In this document: in pieces, positions 25,180 through 36,199 of the stretch
Position numbering within the stretch: the stretch's first letter is position 1
How the letters are laid out: every line of letters starts with the position of its first letter
Source of the DNA: Eremophila alpestris peregrina
Lineage: Eukaryota > Chordata > Aves > Passeriformes > Alaudidae
Assembly (NCBI GenBank): GCA_009792885.1
Contig: WMCF01000089.1
Location: forward strand, 134,239-198,238
Direction: 5' to 3'
Length of the DNA stretch: 64,000 nt
The notes under the pieces: generated by a model
The model's input: only the letters and a program-made list of their open reading frames with translations
What the model was told of the DNA's origin: nothing
Databases searched by the model: none
Translations under genes and position numbers: made by a program

Positions 25180-26006
25180 GTGCGGCGGGGGCCGGGGCCG
25201 GGCGGGGGGCGCCGGAGGGGCGGGCGAGGTCTGACGGCGGCTCTGTGATCTCTCGGCAGATCGAGGCGCTGCAGGAGGTGCTGGAGAAGCTCAAGAGCAA
25301 GAGGGGACCGCACTACGAGAAGAAGTTCGGGCAGGTCCCCATGGTGAGTGTCGCGGCGGGACGGGACCGGGAAGGGACCGGGAAGGGAATAAAAAGGAAG
25401 GGGAAGGGGAAGGGGAAGGGGAAGAGCAGAACGAAGGGGGACCGGGACGGAATGGTAAAGGGATGGGGAGGGACGGAATGGGGAAGGGATAGAATGGGGG
25501 CTGAATGGGGACGGGATGGGGATCAGAANNNNNNNNNNNNNNNNNNNNNNNNNNNNNNNNNNNNNNNNNNNNNNNNNNNNNNNNNNNNNNNNNNNNNNNN
25601 NNNNNNNNNNNNNNNNNNNNNNNNNNNNNNNNNNNNNNNNNNNNNNNNNNNNNNNNNNNNNNNNNNNNNNNNNNNNNNNNNNNNNNNNNNNNNNNNNNNN
25701 NNNNNNNNNNNNNNNNNNNNAAGGGAAGGGAAGGGAAGGGAAGGGAAGGGAAGGGAAGGGAAGGGAAGGGAAGGGAAGGGAAGGGAAGGGACAGAATGGC
25801 ACTGGTCTAGGGACTAGGCTAGACGGCACAGGACGGGACGGGACAGGAGTGGGTGGCCGCTGGTGGCGGTCCCACTCACAACCAGCCCCTGCCCGCAGTG
25901 CGACGCCGGGGAGCAGTGCGCCGTGAGGAAAGGGGCTCGCATTGGGAAGCTCTGCGACTGCCCCCGGGGAACGTCGTGCAATTCCTTCCTCCTCAAGTGC
26001 CTGTAA
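25036..26006 (+). CDS. CARTPT: Cocaine- and amphetamine-regulated transcript prepropeptide, complete
   Basis: CARTPT encodes a secreted neuropeptide precursor acting in appetite, stress and reward circuits and in endocrine cells. Three exons (25036-25179, 25260-25343, 25899-26006) join in phase to 111 residues plus TAA. The ATG sits in a good context (GCACCATGG). Residues 1 to about 26 form a hydrophobic signal peptide. Lys62-Arg63 is the expected prohormone convertase site, releasing residues 64-111 (48 residues); Lys69-Lys70 would give the 41-residue form. The six cysteines (77, 83, 95, 97, 103, 110) of the knotted mature peptide are all present, and that region equals the mammalian one. 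The N-terminal propeptide is unlike the mammalian one: shorter, glycine-rich, with an extra Arg29-Arg30. Birds are reported to have two CART paralogues; the MCCC2 linkage marks this as the CARTPT orthologue. Confidence 0.97.
25260..25343 (+). CDS. CARTPT: CARTPT exon 2: propeptide and first part of mature peptide
   Basis: These 28 codons run IEALQEVLEKLKSKR then GPHYEKKFGQVPM. The acceptor is TCGGCAG and the donor ATG|GTGAGT. Human has VPIYEKKYGQVPM after the Lys-Arg site, so the first residues of the long mature form differ. Confidence 0.97.
25363..25790 (+). repeat. GGGAA-rich low-complexity tract with assembly gap, CARTPT intron 2
   Basis: From 25363 to 25528 the sequence is a degenerate G-rich array (GGGAAGGG, GGGGA and GGGACGG units). 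From 25721 to 25790 it is fourteen perfect AAGGG units. Between them lie 192 unknown bases. Runs of three or more G at short spacing could form G-quadruplexes on the sense strand. Confidence 0.93.
25529..25720. other. Assembly gap (N run)
   Basis: There are 192 unresolved bases inside CARTPT intron 2, flanked on both sides by GGGAA-type repeat. No coding sequence is lost, because exons 2 and 3 are complete and in phase. The true size of the gap may differ from the N count. Confidence 0.99.
25899..26006 (+). CDS. CARTPT: CARTPT exon 3: cysteine-rich mature peptide
   Basis: These 35 codons run CDAGEQCAVRKGARIGKL then CDCPRGTSCNSFLLKCL, followed by TAA at 26004-26006. The acceptor is GCCCGCAG. 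All six disulfide cysteines are present and the sequence equals the mammalian one, showing strong constraint. Confidence 0.98.
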   Translation, partial: CDAGEQCAVRKGARIGKLCDCPRGTSCNSFLLKCL

Positions 26007-26915
26007 GCAGAGGCGCCCCGGGACACGCCGCCCGGAGCGCAGGCACTGACATCTGGCCGCGACGTGCGACGACTTCCCGCAGCTCCTCCGCCCGAGAAAC
26101 TCAGCGAGAAGCCCCCACGTCGCCCATGTAACGCTGTCCGTGACATCCGACATCCGTGGAGCTGTTTTCTTTCTCTCCCCCGCCCCACCCCGTCCTCTCC
26201 CTCCCCTCCTCCCCAGCTTGTTTTTGTCCGTCCAGGAAAATCCCGGGCCGTGCCTTGGAAGTAGAGGTGCCGCGCCCGGGAGCTGCAGTGCCGTCCCAGT
26301 GCAGACCCGAGCAGTGCCAAGCCGTGTCGGGAAGCAGTACTGGTCCCGTGCCGTGCCCGGGGCTGTCCGGCTTCTTCCTCGGGCGGGAAATATCCACCCA
26401 CAGCCGGCTGGAGGAGCCGGGGCCAGGGAATTCCCCTGGGGTGGTTGGGGTAGCGTGGGCAGGCGGGATGCGGGAGTGTCCAAAGCACCCGGACCCCTGT
26501 CTCTTGCCTCCCCGCGGAGAGGACCCAGCTGGGCACACCCCAGAGCGAGCAGCATGCAGCCCTCGGTGGGGTTCAGCCGCACCGCTGGCCAAATCCAGCT
26601 GTGCTCACCCTGTGCTGTAGGAAGTCCGGCAGGAGACACTGGTGGTGTGCAGGGGGTCTGGCACCAGCCTGGCTGAGGTGGGGCTGGGGGGAAATCGGTT
26701 GCTTTACCAGGGCCACCACGGAGAGAAAGCTGTCTGGATTCGTTGCAAACCACCTGGGGATATCCTAATCACGTAGAACAAACCGCTCACGTTTCTACAA
26801 TGAACTGATGTTTATAAATATGTCTGTCCTCCACAGGTAGACTGTGTATTTCAGCAAGCTCATGATGTGTTTTAATCCTTTGTTCGTCTCTATGAATAAA
26901 GTCAGTGTTCTGAAG
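26007..26915 (+). terminator. CARTPT: CARTPT 3' UTR and poly(A) signal
   Basis: The canonical AATAAA at 26895-26900 is followed by a GT-rich stretch (GTCAGTGTTC, TTTTGGGTGT). No earlier AATAAA is seen after the stop, giving a 3' UTR near 900 bases. Its first 650 bases are GC-rich and the last 150 are AT-rich. Confidence 0.8.
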
Positions 26916-29900
26916 ACGGTATTTTGGGTGTTTTAATTCCCACATGGGAATTCCTAGCACTCAGAGGGAGAGGCTAAGGGCAGGTATCTCCAAAACTACT
27001 GCAAGTGTTACTGTTTGCTTTAGCCAGGCTATCAGCCAGGTTAGGACAGGACTAGAAACCAAGGTTCATGTGTTCTGGTGCTGCTCAGCTGCCCCACAGA
27101 CACCCAGAGGGACTGTGACAAACATAGAGGCTTAGGACCTCAGGTTTTCCTTTGGGAGAGGCAGGGTGTATCCCAGCTGCAGGGACATGTCTGGGGGGGG
27201 ACAGTGTATGGGGGGCAACCTACATGAGCTGGATCATCTGTGTTACTTTGTGTTTGATTCACATCAATGATGGATCCCTGAAGGAATTTCTTGCCTCTCC
27301 TTTGTCGCAATCCATCTGTGGGTGTCTTTATGAAAACCAGCTCCTAATTCAATCAGCATGGAGTTGAGGGGCTGCATGGGCCAAGACAGATACAGGGGAA
27401 AGACATACAAGGAAATCTCATGTTTCATGCTGAAGAGAGCACAAATTTAGGTGTCTTGTGAGAAAAAGGCTTCTGTGAGGCACTTGCTTTACTCCTAAAC
27501 AGTAAGAGCACAGAAGCAATTCTGTCTGAAACAGGTACAGAAAAGCTGACTTCAAAAAGAGACCCACCACTAATTTTGCTATCAGTGTTACTTCTGTTAT
27601 TATTGCCAGTATTGTGCTTGCTGGGGTTTATTGCTGTTATTAATTATTATTTCCCAGGACTGGAATGAGCTCTTCTTAGCTTGGAGAAGGACAAAATAAA
27701 GGGTAGCTGAAAACACCCGGAGTGTGAAGGTTGTTTTAACAAATGGGGCCACAAGACTGAAGTGTGCCTTTTGTGGGCAAGGGAGTACTGGCCTGTATGT
27801 GGGGCAGTCAGGAGGGGAGGGTCAAATTAAAGCAGGAGCCATTGTGCACTTGGTGGGAACACTGTTCAGAGAGAACTGACTGAGAGAAATGGATATGTAG
27901 TGAGCAGGGATAAAGCAGTCAGGACTGGCAGCCAGCTCTGCCTGCTTTTGTGACCATGGGTGAGTAAGGCCTGTGGGGGAGAGGTGTGATGGTGCATTCT
28001 CTGGGTTGGAGCCAAGTGTCAGGTTTTGTACGCTTGTAACTGCTTGCGGATGTTTTTATGGTATTTCCCAGACATAATGTAGAAATCCTTAATTTCTGAA
28101 GGGATAATGAAATCATTTTTGCAGCAACTCTGTTTTGTCCCCATACAAACAGTAACAAGGACTTATATTTTGGTATTTTTTTATACTCTGGCTGTTTGAT
28201 GGTCTTGTCAGTGCTGTGTCCAGCCCCAAGTACCACAGTCATCTCAATGAACTGCTCACGTAGATTGACTCTACATGTAGCATTTACTGAAGGTGTATTT
28301 ACACAGAATTGGACTGAAACATGAAATATTGGATTAAAATATTTCAAGAACTGTTCAGCTTATGTGTTGATTTTATAGTTCTATAGTCTTGCTTGATTAT
28401 TGTACTCAAAATTATAAATGTGGTTTACATCAAGATCAAAATTAAATCTCTAAAACCTAACTTAAGGAATCAGGATTTGGGGTTTCATGATACTGACATT
28501 ATGACAATATTGTCTGCAATATAGTGTGCACTAACTTGAGAGCTCTTAGCTTATTGATTATATACATGACCACTTACATGACATTACAGATATTTCTATT
28601 GTAGAGATTTTAAAAAATAGGTGGTGAGAGAAACTTGTGCTATAACAATCCTGGATGGAATTAGCATTTGCATATTTTTCAGTCCTAAAATCAAGTACAT
28701 GAAATGACACAATTTTTCAATTTAAAATATCTCCTGATTTCATCTTACTAACACTTCCAAGGTGGGCCCTACCACAACATGTCCAAAGCAAGAAGCACAG
28801 ATTTTGAGGGTTCATATTGGATTTAGACACCAGAGGCAGTTTCAAGAAAGTCTGGATTCAATAACTATGGTTCAGAATTAATGTGTTTAATGAAGTAGAA
28901 AAAATCCAGCTGCTTCAAGTCCTGTCATATTAGAAGTCAACCATGGTAATTCTGCTTGCCTCATGCCAGCCCCATCTGAAGAACGTTTTTTTCCTTTTAA
29001 CAGGATCTTCCAGCTAGAAAGAGATGTGAAAACTACTCCTGATGGGCTGGTTGTCAGGTCATTTTCTTTCTGTATGGTGGGTTGACCACACAGTTTCAGC
29101 TGGCCTCACAGCCCGGAGGATCAGTGTTGTGTGTTGGGTTACTCACCAGTTTTGGAGGCTTCTGACAGCTCCCAGGCACTTGGGTTTGGCTAAAACATTA
29201 CCCATGTTTTCAGCTACTCTGCACATGAAGACTGAAACATAGGGAGACATCATGAAAAAGTCTAGCAAAAAGGTGTTAATTCAAGAGGGCGTTATACATA
29301 ACTGCTATCTGAAATAAATAAAAATGAAATATAGTTGCTAGAAATCCAGGAATCCATGCAGAAACCCCATCTCTTGTCAGTAGTCCAAACCCAATGAAGA
29401 AGCCAGTTGAACATCAAGCAGCTGCACGAAGAGGCCCAGCCAGTCTGTCCAATTTGTCTCTTCTCCTTGCCATCTGTGGGCTTTTCCCATGTTGTACCTG
29501 CTAGCACAGTGATCCTCCTCCTAGAGCAAGCCTTTTCCCAGAGACCACCTAGTCAAAACTCAAAGATGATCAACTTATTTTACTTATCTGCAGCCAGGTC
29601 TTCTTCAAGAGGCTCTACATAATTCTCAGGCTTGGTGGTCCTGGTGGAGGTGGGCCCTGCTCTTCCTTAACAAACATTCAGAAAATGTATGCCTATGGAT
29701 GGCAGCCCTTGGGGTGAACAGATTGCACAAGTACTGAGAGGAAAACTGAGCTTCACATCAGAAGTTACAGAGTTTGGAGGTAAAATTGCATGAATAAAAT
29801 GTATTTCACATATACAGGACAAATCCCATGACCTTTTCTCCTGAAGTGGGTTTTGCTGCTTCTCAGATTCTGGGGTGGTTTTTTGTTGTTGTGGTAGGTT

Positions 29901-31004
29901 TGGTTTGTTCCCCCCTCTTTCCCCACTCCATTTATTTCAGTATCTCCTTCTTTGAGTTAGCAGAGAAAGTGGTTACACACTAATCAACACTGATTGGTAG
30001 AATATGAGGATGTTTTCAAGTGTTCTACTTTTTTGTAACTTGTATAGAAGCGCATTGCATCCAGCCAACTGTTCTTCCTTGTAAGGTTTCAGTTTAACAA
30101 AAGTGATGGAGACTTTTGGCCTTTCTGTTGGAGGATCCGCCACAGATTGGAGCTGTCCAAAAGTGAAACCAGCAGAAGAACAAGAGGTGGCAGTGTTGTA
30201 ATGGAATGGCATTTTCAGCACGCAGCTGCTGTCTCATCTAAATGAGTGTGTTAGCTTAAGAGTGATGAACGGGATTTTGGGGAATGGAATTTTTTTTTTT
30301 TCTTATAGAACAATCTGGAACATGCAGTGAGAATCTGTGACCCCTTACAACTCCCAGCAAGTCTAGCAACTCCCCTTCAGATCTAGGTCTCTAGGAGAAG
30401 TGATAACACCCCTTGCCAGGAAGGGAGGCTGCACAAACAGAGGCTCAGGAACCTGAGCAGCCTTCCTTCACCCTCCCAGTCCCTTATGCCATCTGTGTGA
30501 GCCCTTTTTCAGCTCAGATCTGGGCCTTCAGATGTTGCCAAGATTGTGCAGAAGGTGTGTGGGACCTGCCTGGGGCCCTTCCACACAGTCTGTCTGCAGT
30601 AGCAACCGTAATGAGATTGGAAATGAAAACATAAGTACTGATTAAGCATTCAGGGGTGGCTCTTTTAATTTCTCCCAAGTAAATGGCAAATATGCTTTCA
30701 TATGTGGTAATTTACTTGATTGCAACTTGGAGATTCTGCCTGTTTTGTCTGGGAGGCAAAATGTCTTCTCACTTGCAGGCACTACTGTGACAGAGCTACC
30801 ATGACCACACTGGAGCCAGACTTTGTCCCAGAAGTAATTCCCTTCTTCCAGTCCCCTGTGATTGTCTGGTAGGATCCTACAGAAATTATGACGCTAACAC
30901 AAAGAACCAGCTGCTGGGTTCCAGCTGTGAGCCACAAATTACATTTCAGGGTCTGGCACATAGAGAGTGGATGGTGGTGAGGGCTCATTTCTATGCCTGG
31001 GAAG
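26916..31004. other. Intergenic, right of CARTPT
   Basis: About 4 kb with no gene, RNA or clear transposon that I can support. There are open frames of up to about 140 codons on the minus strand (27919-28347), but they lack protein-like composition or recognisable motifs. Confidence 0.55.
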
Positions 31005-32281
31005 ACAGATCCTCCTGGAAGCTGTGCTAAGGCACACAGAGAACAGGGAATTTATTTGAAATAGCCAGCACAGCTTCACCAAGGGCAAGTCTTACCTGGC
31101 CAACCCAGCGGCTTTCTCTGGTGGAGTGACAAGGGAAGAGCTATGGATATCATCCATCTGGACTTCTGTGAGGCCTTTGATACACTCTCCCACCACATCC
31201 TCCTCTCTGAATTGGAGACAGATGGATTTGATGGGTGGATGGCTTGGTGGATGAGGAATTGACCAGATGGTCACATCTAGAGGATCGTGGTCAACTGCCC
31301 CATGTCCAGAGAGACGCCAGCTCAAAATGGTGTCCCTCAGTGGTCTGTTTTGGGATCAGTACTGTTAAATGTCTTCAGCAATGACAGTGTCATTAAGTGC
31401 AGGTTTGCAGATGACACCAAGCTGAGTGGTGCAGCTGACATTCCTGAAGGACAGGATGCCATCCAGAGGGACCTGGACAAGCTCAAGAAGGGGCCCTTAG
31501 GAATCCCATGAGGTTTAATGAGGCCAAGTGTAAGGAGCTGCAACTGGGCCAGGACAGCCCCCAGGACTGGCACAGGCTGGGGCTGAACAGAGGGAGAGCA
31601 GCCCTGTGAGAAGGCCTTGGGGGCTCTGCTGGGTGAGGCTGGACATGACCCACCCATGGGCACTCCCAGCCCAGGGAGCCAAACGTGTCCTGGGCTGCAT
31701 CCAAAGCAGTGTGGGCAGCAGGGGAGGGAGGGGATTCTGCCCCTCTGCTCTGCTCTGCTGAGACCCCACCTGGAACCTGCATCCAGCTCTGGGGTGCCAG
31801 CACAGGAATGACATGGAACTGTTGAAGTAGGTTCAGAGGATAGCTATAGAAATGATCAGAGGGATGGAAGACCTCACCTATGAGAAAAGGCTGAGACAGC
31901 TGGGGTTGTTGAGGGAACAGAAGGCTCTGGGAAGATCTTAATGCAGTCTTTCAATACTCACAGGGGGCTTATAATAAAGATGGGCCCTTCTCTTGGCAGG
32001 GCCCCCTGTAATATGACTGGGGGCAGTGGTTTTAAACAGAAAGAGGATAAATTTTAGTTAGATATAAGGAAGTAATTTTATGATGAGGATGGCAAAAAAA
32101 TGGCACAGGTGTCCTGGAGATGCAGTAGGTGCCCCAGCCTGGAAACACTCAAGGTCAGGTTGAACAGGGTTCTGAGCAACCTGATCTAGTTGAAGATGTC
32201 CCAGTTCATTGCAGGGAGGTATTGGACCAGACAGCCTCTAAAGGTGCCTTCCAACCCAAAGGATTGATTCTGTGACTCTAT
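31005..32281 (+). mobile_element. CR1 LINE, RT C-terminus to 3' end
   Basis: A sense 5'-truncated CR1 copy of nearly 1.3 kb. It starts in reverse transcriptase text (CAGCTTCACCAAGGGCAAG), and a short frame encodes CRFADDTKLSG with the FADD catalytic motif intact. It continues through the usual 3' region and ends GATTCTGTGACTCTATA. Several stops and frameshifts make it inactive. Confidence 0.92.
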
Positions 32282-32578
32282 AAAAAAGGCACCATACCTT
32301 ACCATTCTTCTCAACATAGTTATTAATTCACATTAGTGAGAAGACACCCACTAGATGTGCTGATTTTCTCCCTTATGGAGCTGGACCTCCAGTATGTCAG
32401 TTTGCACTGATTTGACTAAAGTACATTTCCCCTGACTAACCTTCCAGACTATTAGAATTCATTAATGGCACACAATTTTCAATTACACTCTTCTCTGTTG
32501 TATCAGCTAGAAATTTATCTGCTTTTTCCAAAAAGCTCTGTAGAGCAATCATGCATTGTTTCACGTTTTTCGTAGCCT

Positions 32579-33703
32579 TGTGTTGGTTTTGCATGGCCTG
32601 GATTTTGGTAGCAGGGGGGCCACAGTGGTGGCTTCTGTGAGAAGCTGTTGGAAACTTCCACCATGTGTGCCAGAGCCAATCCCTGATGGCTCTGAGGATG
32701 GATTTGCCGCTGGCCAAGGCTGAGCCAATTGGAGCTGTTGGAAACGCCTCTGTGGTAACATGTTTAAGGAGAAAATCAAAACAAAAGTGGCACACAGTTT
32801 TTTCTTCTAGCCAGAGAAGAGGAGGTGATGAGAAATCTGAGGGAAACAACATGGAGACACAATGTATTCCATCTTATTTGTATTGATGGAATAATCAGCA
32901 ATCTTTATGAAGTACATCAAGTTCAATGGAGAAGGAGGAGCAGGAGGTGCTCCAGGCACTGGAGCTGAGATTCCCCTGCAGCCCATGAAGAGACCATGGT
33001 GAAGCAGCTGTGCCCCTGCAGCCTTTGGGGGATCCACAGGGGATGCAGAGATCCACCCACAGCCCATGGAGGAGCCCATGCTGGAGCAGGGGGATGCCCG
33101 GAGGAGGCTGTGATCCAGTGGGGGACCTGGTGGAGAGAGGGCTCTGCTCCCAGGTTGGAGCAGCCTGTCCTTGGAGGACTGCACCCCGTGGAAGAGCAAC
33201 CCAGGCTGCAGCAGGTTTGGGAGGACTGTCTGCCTGTGGGAGGGACTCACATTGCAGCGGGTGCAGTTTGGCTGCTGCTCCTGAGAGTGGAGCTATGCTG
33301 GAGAAGTTCACAGAGAGCTGTCTCCCATGGGAGGGACGCCACGGTCTCTCAGGGGAAGGACTCCTCTCCCTGTGCAGCAGAAGAAAACCTTGGATGATGA
33401 CCTGACCAAACCCCCATGCCCATCTCTCAGTGCTGTCGGTGGGAAGGATGGAGGGGCTGGAGGGGAAAAAGGTGTTTTTAAGGACTTGTTTACCTTATTA
33501 TCCTCCTCTGATTTTTTTAGTAATAAATTCAGTTTACCCGCCTACACTGAGCTTGTTTTACCCTTGGAGTGTTTTCTATCTGTCCTTTATTCATGAAGCC
33601 TTTGTTAAATTTTTCTCTTCTCTGCCCAGCTGTGGCAGGGGAGGGTGAGTGAGTGACTGACTTTGGTGGGTGCCTGGCATTTGGCCAGTGTCAAACCACA
33701 GCA
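32579..33703 (+). mobile_element. Solo LTR of an avian endogenous retrovirus, 1125 bp
   Basis: The element begins TGTGTTGGTTTTGCATGGCC and ends AAACCACAGCA, again TG...CA, and is flanked by the 5-bp duplication AGCCT (32574-32578 and 33704-33708). It has many imperfect internal units of the type GGAGCCCATGCTGGAGCAG and CCCATGGGAGGGAC, and an AATAAA at 33522-33527. I associate these with songbird LTRs. No internal genes flank it, so it is a solo LTR. It carries a 47-base foreign insertion (32873-32919). The family name needs a repeat-library search. Confidence 0.9.
32873..32919 (+). repeat. 47-bp segment inside the LTR duplicated from nearby flank
   Basis: This segment (CTTATTTGTATTGATGG to AAGTACATCA) matches 34214-34260 at 44 of 47 positions, in the same orientation. 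The second copy lies about 0.5 kb outside the LTR. It interrupts the G/A-rich LTR text on both sides and so looks inserted. Confidence 0.85.
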
Positions 33704-34213
33704 AGCCTTCAGAATAGTCACTGAGTTCAAGAATATTTGCAACGGCATGTTACAAGTCTTGTTTAGAGGTTTGCCACCTTTTTAAAATCTGCTTTTCATG
33801 ATATTTATGAGGAATTAAAGAAACCAATCCACTGATTCAATTGAGAAATGCAATAACTAAGCATTAAAAGACTGCTTCAGGATCTTCCAGGCCAAGATAA
33901 AGAGTTCTTTGATATCCAGAATTGCTTAAAGCATAATTGAATTCTGGTTGTGAATTTGGGAGACATCACTGGCAGTTGTCTGCTTGTGTTTATCCATAAA
34001 ACAGGTAACACTTCAGACCAAAGTGCACATCCTTGCCAGACAGAGATCACAGAAATGAGACTAATGATGACAATAGGATGATCTGTTAAAAAAAAGGCAA
34101 CTAAAATTAAGAACATAGTTAAAAGCATAACGGCAAGTGAGAGATTATCACTTTTTAGGTGACATATCCATGGAGGATGCTGTTCAAGTCATAGTTCTAT
34201 TGTAACCTCACCT

Positions 34214-34260
34214 CTTATTTGTATTTATGGAATAATCAGCAATCTTTATAAAGTACATTA
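34214..34260 (+). repeat. Second copy of the 47-bp segment, outside the LTR
   Basis: It is a direct copy of 32873-32919 with three differences. Because it lies in ordinary AT-rich flanking DNA, it is the likelier source of the sequence found inside the LTR. Confidence 0.85.
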
Positions 34261-34303
34261 GGGAGGGTATTTTTCTGTGCCTGAACACAGAATTTTTGGT
34301 CTT

Positions 34304-34331
34304 AAATTGTCATACTAAATTGTCATACTAC
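34304..34331 (+). repeat. 14-bp tandem duplication
   Basis: The unit AAATTGTCATACTA occurs twice head to tail. It is a small replication-slippage duplication with no evident function. Confidence 0.8.
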
Positions 34332-35247
34332 ACTCATGTGGAGATGAGTAGATGGTAAACCTGTCTTTTTAAACAGCAGAATCAAGGAGGGATTAACTAA
34401 TTTATTTGTATCAAAAAACAAGGGGACATTTTTTTCCTGACAATATGTTATACACAGTAGTGCAGGTACAGGATTTCATAATGAACCAATGGAGGACAGC
34501 AGATGTAAAAGGACACCACCTAGGATGGTGCACTGTTACTTATCAAGGCTGCTAGGGCTGAAATCCCTTCTCACCAATTCTTTTTTTTTTTTTTTTGTAT
34601 TCCTAATACACATTAAATGACAGGAATTTAGAATATGTCATACCCTAACTTTAGCTGATCTACCAGGTTTTTGCACGCAGTATTTCACCCTCATTATATA
34701 CATAAGGAACACTGTGGTTCAGGATACAAAGCTGTTTTTTCAAATTGTTTTAATTACTTTTGATGGTAATCCTTTAAATCTACCCTCATGAGTGCATTCA
34801 GCACTCATGTTCTCATGTTCTACATGAGTGCATTCTCTGCATCTCATGTTCTTCAGAATATATTTTACCTTCCTTTAACTCACCTACTACAAGCTTATGC
34901 ATCTTTTTATATCTGTCACTTTGGAATTCAAATTGGATTCAAATTTACCTAGTTTTATTTTTATTCTTATGTGGAAAAGTTGGTCAAGACTCAGTTAGCA
35001 AAGACGACAAAATACTATGCAAGTAAGATACAAACCCAATAGAATATGATTATTGCCATGTGCAAAATATTTGGACTGTCTTTTCTGTTCATAGAGAAAA
35101 TGACAAAATTAAACAGAAATAGTTCATTGTACTGGAAGTTTCTTGGAGAATGACTGCTGTGCAATAAGAGCATTACATAGAGAAGTACATACAGAATTCT
35201 GTAGGAGGATTTTAAAAAACTGCAAAAATATGCAGTTCTCTACAAAA

Positions 35248-35490
35248 CATAGAATATCCTAAGGGAAGAACCCACAAGGACCGTTAAGTCCAGCACCTGT
35301 CTCTGCACAAGGCACCCCAAGAGTCACACCATGTGCCTCAGAGCATTGTCCAAACACCTCTTGAACTCTGTCAGGTGCTGTGACCACTTCTCTGCAGAGC
35401 CAGTGCCCGACCACTGTCCAAGAACCTTTTCCAAATATCTAGCCTAAATGTCCTTGACACAGTTTTGAGCCATTCCCTCAAGAACTAAAC
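35248..35490 (-). mobile_element. CR1 LINE 3'-end fragment, antisense
   Basis: It opens with CATAGAATATCCT and continues with antisense CR1 text, such as CACCCCAAGAGTCACACCAT, CTTGAACTCTGTCAGG and AACCTTTTCCAAATATC. It is an old, diverged copy. Confidence 0.85.
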
Positions 35491-36167
35491 TCTGCAGCTA
35501 TTGAGTAGTTTCTACAGAGAAGTGTATGCAAACTATATGCAATTCTGAATTTCTGTACAAAGTTATCCAGCCAGGAAACGAAGAAGAACAACAGCACACT
35601 TCAGGGACAGTTTTGTGGCTGGAGAACTGATCCACTGGTGGTGGCGTCAGTTGTTCTTTTATTTAGATACCAGTACTTTACCCTGGCCAAACTACGTATT
35701 TGTTCTGATTTGGATTTACTTATGCCATTTCACTGCTATTACACTATTTCTTGGGCTATTTCTGTCTCAGAAATGCTTAACTGAGTAAAGCACTGGAGAG
35801 CTGAAGAGCCATGGGAAACTTCCCAGCTTCTGGTGAAGACATGGTGTAAACTCTTTTGAGAAACACCCAAGCTTCTTGGAAAGGCAGTGGTAGCTCAAAA
35901 GAAAAACTTGGGGCAGAAGTTGTTCAGATTACTTGTTATCAGGATATTTCTGATGGTGTTTGAGAAAATTAACACGTGAGGTACATATAGCCGCGCTAAT
36001 TACTGCTTTCCTGTCCGGGCAATAGCCAGCAGCTATTGGAGAAACATGTATAAGACGTCAGGTTCCTGCTGTTATGTCAGGTTTAGGGCTGTGGAAGGTG
36101 CTCCAGGATGAAGCTCCCGAGTCATCCAGAGTTGCTTGGCACGGGGTTTGGCCTGTGCACGCCGTGA

Positions 36168-36182
36168 ACACAAGAGGGTGCT
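36168..36182 (+). promoter_or_regulatory. Candidate CTCF site
   Basis: ACACAAGAGGGTGCT matches the CTCF core consensus at about 13 of 15 positions. It lies in a locally GC-richer stretch (about 36040-36200) that also has a TATAAGACGTCAG with a CRE-like core. This is motif evidence only. Confidence 0.3.
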
Positions 36183-36199
36183 GGTTACTGCGCAGAGAC

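Larger units (their letters stand above)
24760..26680. promoter_or_regulatory. CARTPT: CpG island spanning CARTPT
   Basis: GC content rises sharply and CpG is dense from just upstream of the CARTPT TATA box through all exons and much of the 3' UTR. The densest part is 24880-25260, with runs of GGCGG. The left and right limits are judged by eye. Confidence 0.8.

Noticed and set aside
24678..26753. A 691-codon minus-strand open frame over CARTPT
   Set aside because: It runs through the N gap, lies antisense to CARTPT in a CpG island, and gives low-complexity Pro/Arg/Ser text (repeated FPSLP from the GGGAA array). It is a composition artefact.
27919..28347. A 142-codon minus-strand open frame
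   Set aside because: No recognisable motif, no promoter or splice context, and a composition typical of random AT-rich DNA.
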